From assembly GCA_964368605.1 (NCBI GenBank), contig CAYJBP010000069.1, positions 1 to 13,474 of the forward strand: 13,474 nt of DNA, given 5' to 3'. This stretch comes from CAYJBP01 sp964368605. GTDB lineage: Bacteria; Bacillota; Dehalobacteriia; UBA4068. This document shows positions 1 through 7,299 of the stretch, piece after piece. A program made the translations under genes and the position numbers. The notes under the pieces were generated by a model. It searched no databases. It was not told the DNA's origin and was given only the letters and a program-made list of their open reading frames with translations. Every line of letters begins with the position of its first letter. Position 1 is the first letter of the stretch.

Positions 1-12
1 CTAAATTTTATA

Positions 13-41
13 TTGTCAAAAGCCATAATCTTTGATATAAT
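13..41 (+). promoter_or_regulatory. SigA-type extended -10 promoter for the site-2 protease/trpS/scpAB operon
   Basis: The -35 element TTGTCA (13-18) and the -10 element TATAAT (36-41) are separated by exactly 17 bases, and TG at 33-34 gives an extended -10 (TGATATAAT). This is close to the housekeeping sigma consensus. Transcription should start near position 48, leaving a leader of about 30 bases before the first gene. No promoter of comparable quality is visible between the following genes, so it probably drives the whole run up to scpB. Confidence 0.85.
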
Positions 42-79
42 TAAGGGATACTGGGCTATATTGAAAAGAGGTTAGTAAA

Positions 80-718
80 TTGCTAAATTTAAGTATTGAA
101 AGATTAATTTTTGTGCTACCGGCGATTATTGTCGCTTTATCTGTACATGAATTTGCACATGCGCGGGTTTCCTATGCTTTTGGCGACCCTACCGCCAAGG
201 ATGCCGGACGTTTAACTTTAAATCCACTGCGCCACTTGGATGTAATTGGTACTTTGCTCTTAATTTTTGCCGGCTTTGGCTGGGCTAAGCCGGTGCCGAT
301 TAATCCTTATTATTATCAGGGCGATCGGCGCAAAAAAGTGATGTGGGTTTCTTTAGCAGGGCCTTTAAGTAATTTGGCGCAGGCTATTATTGCCGCAATT
401 ATTTTGCCGATTACCTTTCAGGTAATCGATAGCTTTGGTACAGGCATTGTTAATGCCAATTTTATTCAATGGTTTATCGATTTTATCTATTATTACCTAT
501 ATATTAATATTGTTTTAATGGTTTTTAATCTTTTGCCGGTGCCGCCTTTGGATGGCTCGAAGATTTTAGCCGGTATTTTGCCTGCTCGTTATACAGGCAG
601 TATTTATAAATTAGAGCAATATGGGCCAATAATTTTATTGGCGATGGTCTTTTTTGGCCTAACCAGCCGCATTATTGGCCCTATTGTTGACTTTATCGTC
701 GGCTTATTGTTATTTTAA
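80..718 (+). CDS. Site-2 protease family protein (M50 membrane zinc metalloprotease)
   Basis: This is a 212-residue polytopic membrane protein of the M50 intramembrane metalloprotease family, in the compact SpoIVFB/YwhC-like group without a PDZ domain. The zinc-binding HExxH motif is HEFAH at residues 23-27 in the first membrane segment. The third zinc ligand lies in NLLPVPPLDG at residues 150-159 (Asp158), the usual NxxPxxxLDG motif. About five hydrophobic segments are visible. The start is TTG at 80, chosen because AAGAGG (66-71) lies 8 bases upstream and the preceding promoter allows no longer protein. The next gene's ribosome binding site begins at the stop codon. Family members cleave membrane proteins within the bilayer. 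The substrate here is unknown, and the setting next to trpS and scpAB looks like a conserved housekeeping neighbourhood rather than a sporulation locus. Confidence 0.93.
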   Translation: MLNLSIERLIFVLPAIIVALSVHEFAHARVSYAFGDPTAKDAGRLTLNPLRHLDVIGTLLLIFAGFGWAKPVPINPYYYQGDRRKKVMWVSLAGPLSNLAQAIIAAIILPITFQVIDSFGTGIVNANFIQWFIDFIYYYLYINIVLMVFNLLPVPPLDGSKILAGILPARYTGSIYKLEQYGPIILLAMVFFGLTSRIIGPIVDFIVGLLLF

Positions 719-729
719 GGAGAAATTTG

Positions 730-1107
730 ATGGCTAAGCAAAAAACTTCTAAGCAAAACTATATTTGGGGTATTTCGATTATCTTTTTTATCATCGTTAC
801 TTTGCTGTGGTTGGTATTAACCTTGCAACCCGAAAATTATGGCTTGATGGCCTTTTTTATCATCATTATTGCCGTGATTATGGCGGTTAATTCCTATCGC
901 ATCATCAAATATAATACCCATATCCAGCCTTCGGTACAGGTACGGACATTTAGACGCGACACTTATCGTCCTTCGCAAAAAAAGATGGAAGTTTGCCATG
1001 ATTTTTATGCCTATTGCCCCGATTGCGGTTTATTAAGAAGAGAAAATGCCCTAGTTTGCGGCCGCTGCCAGGCCGAATTACCTCAAAAAATTATTAAAGG
1101 AGCTTAA
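730..1107 (+). CDS. Small two-helix membrane protein with C-terminal zinc ribbon
   Basis: This 125-residue protein has two hydrophobic helices near the N-terminus (about residues 12-33 and 38-55), a basic linker, and a C-terminal zinc ribbon made of CPDC and CGRC pairs in about the last 30 residues. An in-frame TTG lies one codon earlier (727). I prefer ATG at 730 because AAGGAG (717-722) is 7 bases upstream and the protein then begins MAKQK. It lies 11 bases after the protease gene and 2 bases before trpS, so it should be co-transcribed with both. I do not recognise a named family. The paired cysteines suggest a structural zinc site on the cytoplasmic side. A role with the neighbouring protease is possible only by position. 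Confidence 0.85.
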   Translation: MAKQKTSKQNYIWGISIIFFIIVTLLWLVLTLQPENYGLMAFFIIIIAVIMAVNSYRIIKYNTHIQPSVQVRTFRRDTYRPSQKKMEVCHDFYAYCPDCGLLRRENALVCGRCQAELPQKIIKGA

Positions 1108-1109
1108 GA

Positions 1110-2099
1110 ATGACAAATAAATTAACTGTTTTAAGTGGCATGCGCCCCACCGGGCGCTTGCATTTGGGCCATTATAGCGTTATCGAAAACTGGATTGAGC
1201 TAACCAAGCAATATGAGGCCTACTTTTTTACTGCCGATTGGCATGCCATTACCACTCAATTTGATAATACCGATAATTTGGCCGAAAATAAAAAGCAGGT
1301 GGTTATCGATTGGTTGTCGGCCGGGCTAGACCCCGAGCAATGTCATATTTTTAATCAATCGGAAGTTAAAGAACATGCCGAAATGCATTTGCTGTTTTCG
1401 ATGATTACCCCACTTTCCTGGTTGGAGCGGGTTCCTACCTATAAAGGGCAGGTAGAGCAGTTTTCGAAGCAGGGTAAAGATATTACTACTTATGGCTTTT
1501 TGGGCTACCCTTTATTGATGGCCTCTGATATTTTGATGTATTTACCCTTTGGTGTGCCGGTAGGGGAGGATCAAAGTGCTCATTTGGAGTTTGCACGAGA
1601 GCTGGCCAGGCGTTTTAATCATCTTTATCAAAGCGAGCTTTTCCCCGAGCCGCAGGCGCTTTTTGCAAAAATTAAGATGTTGCCCGGCATCGATAAGCGC
1701 AAAATGAGTAAAAGTTATGATAATTATATCAATCTTTCGGCCGATGCCAAGGAAGTTAAGGACAAAATTTGGCAAATGATTACCGATCCGGCCAGAATTC
1801 GCAAAGATGATCCCGGGCATCCCGATATTTGTACAGTTTATGCCTATCATGGTTTTTATAATGCTAAAGAGCAAGCCCAAATTTGTGAAGATTGCAAAAA
1901 AGGGGCAATTGGTTGTGGGCAGTGTAAATTGCGCTTGAATGAAAAGCTAAATCAGTTTTTAGAGCCGATTAGAGAGCGCCGTGCTCAATTAGAGCAAAAC
2001 CCCAAAATGCTGGCCGAGATTGTAGATGCCGGTAATGCCGCTGCTCGTAAAAAAGCCCAAGCTACAATGGCTCAAATGCGCGAGGTTATGCAGCTGTGA
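1110..2099 (+). CDS. trpS: Tryptophanyl-tRNA synthetase, probable iron-sulfur form
   Basis: A class Ic aminoacyl-tRNA synthetase of 329 residues that charges tRNA-Trp with tryptophan using ATP. The first signature is GRLHLGHY (residues 15-22, HIGH motif) and the second is KMSKS (198-202). Length and order match bacterial TrpRS. Between the catalytic core and the C-terminal anticodon-binding part are five cysteines at 241, 259, 262, 269 and 272. Four of them fit C-x20-C-x6-C-x2-C, close to the C-x22-C-x6-C-x2-C pattern that binds a [4Fe-4S] cluster in Thermotoga maritima TrpRS (recalled, not searched). The start ATG at 1110 has AAAGGAG 7 bases upstream. The stop overlaps the scpA start in GTGA (2096-2099), suggesting translational coupling. 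No T-box leader is visible in front of trpS or the operon. Confidence 0.97.
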   Translation: MTNKLTVLSGMRPTGRLHLGHYSVIENWIELTKQYEAYFFTADWHAITTQFDNTDNLAENKKQVVIDWLSAGLDPEQCHIFNQSEVKEHAEMHLLFSMITPLSWLERVPTYKGQVEQFSKQGKDITTYGFLGYPLLMASDILMYLPFGVPVGEDQSAHLEFARELARRFNHLYQSELFPEPQALFAKIKMLPGIDKRKMSKSYDNYINLSADAKEVKDKIWQMITDPARIRKDDPGHPDICTVYAYHGFYNAKEQAQICEDCKKGAIGCGQCKLRLNEKLNQFLEPIRERRAQLEQNPKMLAEIVDAGNAAARKKAQATMAQMREVMQL

Positions 2100-2833
2100 G
2101 CACAGATGCCTATCAACTAAACTTGCCTACCTTTGAAGGCCCTTTTGATTTGCTCTTGCACTTGATTAGGGAAAATCAGGTTGATATTTATGATATTCCA
2201 ATTGCCGAAATTACCGGCCAATACCTGGCCTATTTGCAAAATATGGAGGCTTTGGATTTAGAAATCGCCAGCAGCTTTATTGTAATGGCCGCTACTTTGC
2301 TGGCGATTAAGGCCAAAATGCTTTTGCCGCCAACTGAAACCGGCGAGGAAGGCGAAGAGATTGAAGATGCCCGTGAAGAGTTGGTTCATGATTTATTGGA
2401 ATATATGCGCTTTAAAGATTTGGCGGCCAACTTAGAAAATTTGCGTGAGCATAGCCGTCTGCAATTTGCTCGTCCTAATATGGAGGAATTGTACTTAAAT
2501 TTATTTGCCGATGAAAATCCGCTTAAGGGCAAAACAATAGAGGATTTACAGAATGCCTTTTTAAAAGTTTGGGCCGACTTGGAGAATAAGGAAGAAGTTT
2601 TGAGCATAATAAGGGAGCAGATTACTATTCCCGAGCAAATCGACAAGATTAAGCAGGCCTTGCAGGCTAAGCCTAAAGGCCTGGCCTTGGCCACAATTTT
2701 AGCCGATTGCAAAAGCAAAATGGAGTGGGTAATCAGTTTTTTGGCTTTACTGGAAATGATAAAAAACAGGCAAGTAATGGTAAGCCAAGCGGCGGAATTT
2801 GCGGATATTTATTTATATGCAAAAGGGAATTGA
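2096..2833 (+). CDS. scpA: Segregation and condensation protein A (kleisin of the SMC complex)
   Basis: ScpA is the kleisin that bridges the two heads of the SMC dimer and, with ScpB, forms the bacterial condensin that organises and segregates the chromosome. The 245-residue product has the typical N-terminal kleisin domain: LPTFEGPFDLLLHLI (about residues 10-24), followed by the helices ending in LLAIKAKMLLPP (about 67-78). An acidic linker (about 80-95) and a C-terminal winged-helix region follow. The start is GTG at 2096, overlapping the trpS stop by 4 bases, with GAGG at 2082-2085 as ribosome binding site. The stop TGA shares its last base with the scpB start ATG, so scpA and scpB should be translationally coupled, as expected for partners made in fixed ratio. 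Confidence 0.96.
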   Translation: MSTDAYQLNLPTFEGPFDLLLHLIRENQVDIYDIPIAEITGQYLAYLQNMEALDLEIASSFIVMAATLLAIKAKMLLPPTETGEEGEEIEDAREELVHDLLEYMRFKDLAANLENLREHSRLQFARPNMEELYLNLFADENPLKGKTIEDLQNAFLKVWADLENKEEVLSIIREQITIPEQIDKIKQALQAKPKGLALATILADCKSKMEWVISFLALLEMIKNRQVMVSQAAEFADIYLYAKGN

Positions 2834-3366
2834 TGGTTATGGAGCAAAATCAAGTTAAAAAAGTGGTAGAATGCTTATTTTTTGTGGCAAATAGCCCTTT
2901 AACGATTAAGCAATTGGCCGAATTAGCCGCTGCCGATAATAATCAAGTTAGTCAAGCCATAGCAGAATTATGTTTGGAATATGAGCAAAGAGGCTTTAAT
3001 TTGCAGCCAATAGCAGGTGGCTGGCAATTTATGACGGATAAGGAGTTTGCGCCGCAAATAGAAAAATTATATCGCCCTAAAATGCAGCAATTATCTAAGG
3101 CGGCGATGGAAACCTTGGCAATTATTGCCTATAAGCAGCCGATCACCCGTGCCGAGGTGGCTGCTATTCGCCAGGTAGATGTGGATAGTATTGTAACTAA
3201 ACTGCTGGAAAAGGGCTTGATTAAGGATTTAGGAAGAAGGATTGGCCCGGGAAGGGCGATGCTTTATGGTACCAGCGAAGAGTTTTTGCATTTTTTTGGG
3301 CTAAATTCGCTTAATGATTTGCCACATATTGAATCAGATAATATTTTTGATTTAGAGGGCAAATAG
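2833..3366 (+). CDS. scpB: Segregation and condensation protein B
   Basis: ScpB is a dimer of winged-helix proteins that binds the middle of ScpA in the SMC-ScpAB condensin. The product is 177 residues with two winged-helix domains. The most diagnostic part is LSKAAMETLAIIAYKQPITR (about residues 86-105) and the later GRAMLYGTSEEFLHFFGL (about 139-156). The open frame continues upstream into scpA, but that part has no homology to ScpB. I chose ATG at 2833 because it gives the normal N-terminus (VKKVVECLFFVANSPLT follows), overlaps the scpA stop by one base, and has AAAGGG (2822-2827) just upstream. ATG at 2839 is a possible alternative. It is the last gene before a terminator. Confidence 0.95.
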   Translation: MVMEQNQVKKVVECLFFVANSPLTIKQLAELAAADNNQVSQAIAELCLEYEQRGFNLQPIAGGWQFMTDKEFAPQIEKLYRPKMQQLSKAAMETLAIIAYKQPITRAEVAAIRQVDVDSIVTKLLEKGLIKDLGRRIGPGRAMLYGTSEEFLHFFGLNSLNDLPHIESDNIFDLEGK

Positions 3367-3434
3367 ATTGTATTGTTTGCTAAATCTAGTTAAAATTGCT
3401 TATATGGAGCATGAAGCGTTTTTTATCTTAACTT

Positions 3435-3468
3435 TTTGGGTGGGCTTTGTCCTTACCCAAATTTTTTT
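3435..3468 (+). terminator. Rho-independent terminator after scpB
   Basis: TTTGGGT (3435-3441) pairs with ACCCAAA (3455-3461). Two G-U pairs and one G-C pair extend the stem to about 10 bp around a 7-base loop, and seven T residues follow (3462-3468). It closes the protease-trpS-scpAB operon and separates it from spoVT. Confidence 0.85.
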
Positions 3469-3557
3469 GGCTAAGATCAAATTTTTAGTATATTTTGCCG
3501 TAAAATACAAACAATAAATTTAGATTATTTAAAATTATAGTTTGGTGGAGGTAAAAT

Positions 3558-4118
3558 ATGAAAGCAACAGGAATTGTAAGAAGAATAGACGATTTGGGTA
3601 GGGTGGTTATACCTAAGGAAATCAGGCGTAATTTGCATATTCGGGAAGGTGATCCTCTGGAAATATTTGTTGATAAAGATGGCGAGGTTATCTTAAAAAA
3701 ATATTCCCCCATCGGGGAATTATCTAATTTTGCCCGCGAATATGCCGATGCTATCAATGAAGCTACCGGTCAATCGGTGCTAATTTGCGATCGGGATAAT
3801 ATTATAGCGGTTGCCGGGGCCTCTAAAAAGGATTTTTTAGGCAAAACTATCGGCCGCTTGGTAGAGCAATCGATGACCGAGCGTCGCCCTTTGATGAATA
3901 ATTATCAAGGAAAAAAGGCCGGCTTAGATGGCAATATCATTGCCGATGATAATGGCGAGGATAGCTATCGTTTTAGCGGTGAGGTAATTATGCCAATAGT
4001 TGCGCAGGGCGATCCAATTGGTGCGGTGATTATTTGCGGCCAGCATGATTTAGGCGATAGCGAAAGAATTGTTGCCCAGACTGCAGCCGGAGTATTGGCT
4101 AAGCAGATGGAACAATAA
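3558..4118 (+). CDS. spoVT: SpoVT-type AbrB-family sporulation regulator
   Basis: The 186-residue protein has an N-terminal AbrB swapped-hairpin DNA-binding domain (about 1-50, MKATGIVRRIDDLGRVVIPK then EIRRNLHIREGD) and a C-terminal GAF-like sensory domain (about 57-178). This is the two-domain arrangement and length of Bacillus SpoVT, which tunes forespore SigG-dependent genes and later stages of spore formation. The start ATG at 3558 is preceded by GGAGGT (3547-3552). The upstream 190 bases carry the scpB terminator. GTATA at 3488 loosely fits a SigG -35, but I see no convincing CATNNTA partner, so no promoter is called. The gene stands alone and converges on the efflux operon. Its presence suggests a spore-forming lineage, though AbrB-GAF proteins can persist in relatives that no longer sporulate. 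Confidence 0.93.
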   Translation: MKATGIVRRIDDLGRVVIPKEIRRNLHIREGDPLEIFVDKDGEVILKKYSPIGELSNFAREYADAINEATGQSVLICDRDNIIAVAGASKKDFLGKTIGRLVEQSMTERRPLMNNYQGKKAGLDGNIIADDNGEDSYRFSGEVIMPIVAQGDPIGAVIICGQHDLGDSERIVAQTAAGVLAKQMEQ

Positions 4119-4286
4119 ATCATTAAGGTCGTTTAAAAACTCTGTTTTTTGCCAGCTTAATCTCTGATTTAATAAAGCAAGGATTACTCTTTGCATCCCC
4201 TAAGGCAAAGGAGGGGAAGCGCCTATTTTATGTTCTGCCTCACTTATCTTTTATTTTTAAAAGCAAAGTAAGCAATAGAGATTTTT

Positions 4287-4331
4287 TAGCCGGAGAATTA
4301 ATTTTATGATAATTCTCCGGCTAGATTTTTT
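4287..4331 (+). terminator. Strong rho-independent terminator after spoVT
   Basis: A perfect 14-bp stem joins TAGCCGGAGAATTA (4287-4300) and TAATTCTCCGGCTA (4310-4323) around a 9-base loop. Six T residues follow (4326-4331), then A and five more T. The T tract enters the stop codon of the convergent transporter gene. Read on the minus strand, the hairpin is followed by A residues, not U, so it is a canonical terminator only for the spoVT direction. The remaining bases 4119-4286 hold no gene; a small imperfect hairpin lies at about 4186-4213. Confidence 0.85.
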
Positions 4332-7299
4332 ATTTTTCCTTTTTGCTGATTAATAGATAAAAGGTTGGCATTAGGAATAAAACGAGTATGGTTGATGTTG
4401 TTAGGCCGCCGATGATGATTATGCCCATGCTCTGCAACATTTCGGTGCCTTCGCCAATACCTAAGGCCAACGGAATCATCGATAAAATAGTGGTTGCGGT
4501 TGTCATTAGGATAGGACGCATTCTTAATTTGCCGCTAGCTATTAGCGCTTCGGTTAGGGGCAAATCTTTTTTGAGGCTATTGGCAGTATCTACAAATAAA
4601 ATACCATTGTTTACCGCTATCCCAACCAGCATCAATAGGCCCATCATGCCAATCATAGTAAGGGATTGGCCGGTTAGGAAGATTAGGCCAAAAGAACCGA
4701 TAAAACAAAAAACTATGCTTGTCATTACCATTAATGAAAAACGAATCGACTCAAATTGCACGGCCATCACGATAAATACTAGGAAAACGGCGGTGCCAAT
4801 TGCGCCGGCTAGGGCGGTTAATTCATCAGTGGTCATATTAGAACCGGGGCCTTCGCCTACCTCTACACCTTGGCCATAATTGCTGTTTTCTTCCAATTCT
4901 GTGATGGCCTTTTGCACGCTTTCTTGATTTTGGTCGGTGACTATGGCGCTAAGTTCTAGGGTATAAATACCATTAACACGCTCAATGGTTTGGGCATTAT
5001 CGCTAAATACCGGTTCTGCTACCTGATTTAGCTGAATTGTTCCTTTAGAGGTGGCGATAGGTATATCCATTAGCGAATTTAAATTATCATATTGGCCTTG
5101 TGGATATTCTAACATTACCGAATATTCATCATTATCCATATTAAGTACCGCTACCTCGGTGCCGCTTAAGGATTGCCTTAAAGTTTGGGCAATTTGGGCT
5201 GGCATTAGGCCAAATTGTAGGGCTTTATCCGGGTCGATTTTAATGCTTACTTTAGTTTCGCCCAGGCTGCCGGCCGAGGATTGTACCGCCAAAATTCCGG
5301 GGATTTGATAGATTTGATCGCTTAAGTCGCTAGCCGCAGCTTTTACCGCATCATAGTCATGGCCGGAAATAGTAGTGCCTAGGCTGGTTTCGCCTATCGA
5401 TCCCATCATGCTGCCGCTTTGCTCAACGGTAATGCTGGTATTGGCAAAATTGGCGCTATAAAGCAAATATTCATCAATCATCTCTGTAACGGGAGTATTA
5501 TCGGTAATTTCGGCCTCTATGCTGGCGCTATTACCTTCGATTTCTGTGATTACATTTGTTAAACGCGTATCTTCCAACATTTTTTGCTCAATGGGCAAAA
5601 TCTGCCGATCGATACTCTCGATTTTAGTGCCCGGTCTAAATTCGGCTTTTACCACAATAACTCCGCTATCGGTAGCACTGATTAGCTCGATGGGTATAAA
5701 TAATAATAAGCTGCAGGAAATCAAAAGCAGGAATATTGATGATAAAAGCACTGTTTTGCGCTTAAAGATAAACTTGCGTATAATTTGATCATATTTTTTT
5801 TCTAAATAGGCCAATATTTTGGCCAATGGCGAAGGCTTTTCGACCGGCTTAATCAAATAATAGAATAAGGGGATTAAAACCATGGCCGAAATTAATGAAG
5901 CTATCATCGCCATCACAATTACCAGGCTAAGCTGCGAGAATAGTTGGCCGGACATACCACCTAAAAAGGCCATCGGTAAATAAACTACAATGGTGGTAAT
6001 TGTAGAGGCAATAACCGATGCCCCCACCAGACGAAATCCTTCTATAGCAGCCTCTTTAAAGCGATTGCCATGTTCTTGTGCTTTAAAAATGCTTTCCAGC
6101 ACCACAATAGAATTATCAACCATCATGCCAATTGCAATAATCAAGGCCGTTGTGGTAACTAGGTTTAGCTCAAAGTTAAGTAGGCTCATGCCGATTAAGG
6201 TAATTACCAGTGATAAGGGTATCGAGCTGCCGATAATAAAACTGGCCTTCATATTGCCTAAGAATACAAAAAGTACAATCATGCATAAAATCACCGCAAT
6301 CAATAAAGTTGTCGCCACCGAAGTAAGCGAGCTGATAATATTTTCGCTTTCATTTTTGGTTATCTCGATATTGATATCAGGATAATCTTGCTCGATTTTG
6401 GCCAATTCATCCATGATTTCGGCGGTTAGCAGCGGAATATTGGCATCATTGCTGGCTGTAATCGATACCCCAATATCAGAATTGCCTTGATTGCGACTAA
6501 TCGAATCGGCATCTTTTACTGCCATTTCTACCTTGGCAATATCGCTAAGCTTAATCATAGCACCGCTTTGGCTGGCTATGCTAATATTATTAAGCTCTGC
6601 TAAATTGGTAAACTGAGAAGAAGCCGAAATATTTAAGCTTTGGTCGCCATTTGCCACTTCTCCTAAGGGTATTTCATAATCATAGGCGGCTATGCTATTG
6701 ATAATATTACTTAGGCTAAGCCCATATTGCTGCATTTTTGCCGAATCGGCACTGATGCTAATATATTCTTCCTCGCCGCCTCTAATCGCAACTTCGGCTA
6801 CGCCTATAAGAGCATCTATTTCCGGTACCAAAACATCATTGGCAAAGCCCAAAATATCCTCGCCTTCTGCGCCGGAAACGGACATGCGCATCATTGCCCC
6901 TTGCCCTAAAGCAATCTCCATAATAGTGGAATCTAGGGCGTCTTCCGGCAATTGTAGCCGATCAAGGGCAGTTTTAATATCCATATAGGTTTGATTGGTA
7001 TCTATATCAAAATCAAAACTAAAAACAACCATCGATAAACCTTCGCTGGAAATGGTGCGGCTTTCGGTAAAGCCTGCTATTGTAGCGCCAATCTCCTCGA
7101 TTTCGGCAGAAATGGTGCTATCAATCAATTCCGGGTCGGCACCCGGATAGGGGGTTGCTACAATAAAAGTAGGCATCTCGATACTGGGCATTTGAGCCAG
7201 CTTAAAGCCAAAAATAGAGCTAATACCAAAAATCAGCAAAGAAAAAAAGATTAATAGGGTTGAAACCGGGCGTTTAATAGCTAATTTAGTTAGAAACAT
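4330..7299 (-). CDS. RND-family efflux transporter permease (AcrB/SwrC-like)
   Basis: A 989-residue resistance-nodulation-division transporter of the hydrophobe/amphiphile exporter type, expected to use the proton gradient to expel amphiphilic compounds. It begins MFLTKLAIKRPVSTLLIFF (first membrane helix), has a large extracytoplasmic domain (about 35-325), a helix block (about 328-485), a second large domain (about 540-825), and a final block (about 830-983). Proton-path positions: the TM4 motif MMVDNSIVV has Asp395 followed by Asn396, and TM10 GIAVNNGIL has Asn897 where AcrB has Lys940. The Arg of RMRPILMT (Arg928) is kept. An upstream in-frame start exists at 7326, but I chose ATG at 7299 because GGAGG precedes it and RND proteins normally start here. 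It overlaps the adaptor gene by 14 bases. The substrate cannot be told from sequence. Confidence 0.95.
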   Translation of the reverse strand: MFLTKLAIKRPVSTLLIFFSLLIFGISSIFGFKLAQMPSIEMPTFIVATPYPGADPELIDSTISAEIEEIGATIAGFTESRTISSEGLSMVVFSFDFDIDTNQTYMDIKTALDRLQLPEDALDSTIMEIALGQGAMMRMSVSGAEGEDILGFANDVLVPEIDALIGVAEVAIRGGEEEYISISADSAKMQQYGLSLSNIINSIAAYDYEIPLGEVANGDQSLNISASSQFTNLAELNNISIASQSGAMIKLSDIAKVEMAVKDADSISRNQGNSDIGVSITASNDANIPLLTAEIMDELAKIEQDYPDINIEITKNESENIISSLTSVATTLLIAVILCMIVLFVFLGNMKASFIIGSSIPLSLVITLIGMSLLNFELNLVTTTALIIAIGMMVDNSIVVLESIFKAQEHGNRFKEAAIEGFRLVGASVIASTITTIVVYLPMAFLGGMSGQLFSQLSLVIVMAMIASLISAMVLIPLFYYLIKPVEKPSPLAKILAYLEKKYDQIIRKFIFKRKTVLLSSIFLLLISCSLLLFIPIELISATDSGVIVVKAEFRPGTKIESIDRQILPIEQKMLEDTRLTNVITEIEGNSASIEAEITDNTPVTEMIDEYLLYSANFANTSITVEQSGSMMGSIGETSLGTTISGHDYDAVKAAASDLSDQIYQIPGILAVQSSAGSLGETKVSIKIDPDKALQFGLMPAQIAQTLRQSLSGTEVAVLNMDNDEYSVMLEYPQGQYDNLNSLMDIPIATSKGTIQLNQVAEPVFSDNAQTIERVNGIYTLELSAIVTDQNQESVQKAITELEENSNYGQGVEVGEGPGSNMTTDELTALAGAIGTAVFLVFIVMAVQFESIRFSLMVMTSIVFCFIGSFGLIFLTGQSLTMIGMMGLLMLVGIAVNNGILFVDTANSLKKDLPLTEALIASGKLRMRPILMTTATTILSMIPLALGIGEGTEMLQSMGIIIIGGLTTSTILVLFLMPTFYLLISKKEK

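Noticed and set aside
2707..2832. Long N-terminal extension of the scpB frame inside scpA
   Set aside because: The frame is open, but the extension does not resemble ScpB. The ATG at 2833 gives the normal N-terminus and couples to the scpA stop.
3422..3440. TTTATCTTA near the scpB terminator, considered as another regulator box
   Set aside because: The second half 11 bases later is a poor match and it is not next to a promoter; probably chance.
3488..3518. Possible SigG promoter for spoVT
   Set aside because: GTATA fits a loose -35, but no acceptable CATNNTA follows at 15-18 bases.
4186..4213. Hairpin CTCTTTGC/GCAAAGGAG downstream of spoVT, considered as terminator for the efflux operon
   Set aside because: It has a bulge and no T tract on either strand.
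4388..6988. Several open frames on the plus strand opposite the RND gene
   Set aside because: They have no ribosome binding sites or recognisable domains and are antisense shadows of a conserved transporter gene.
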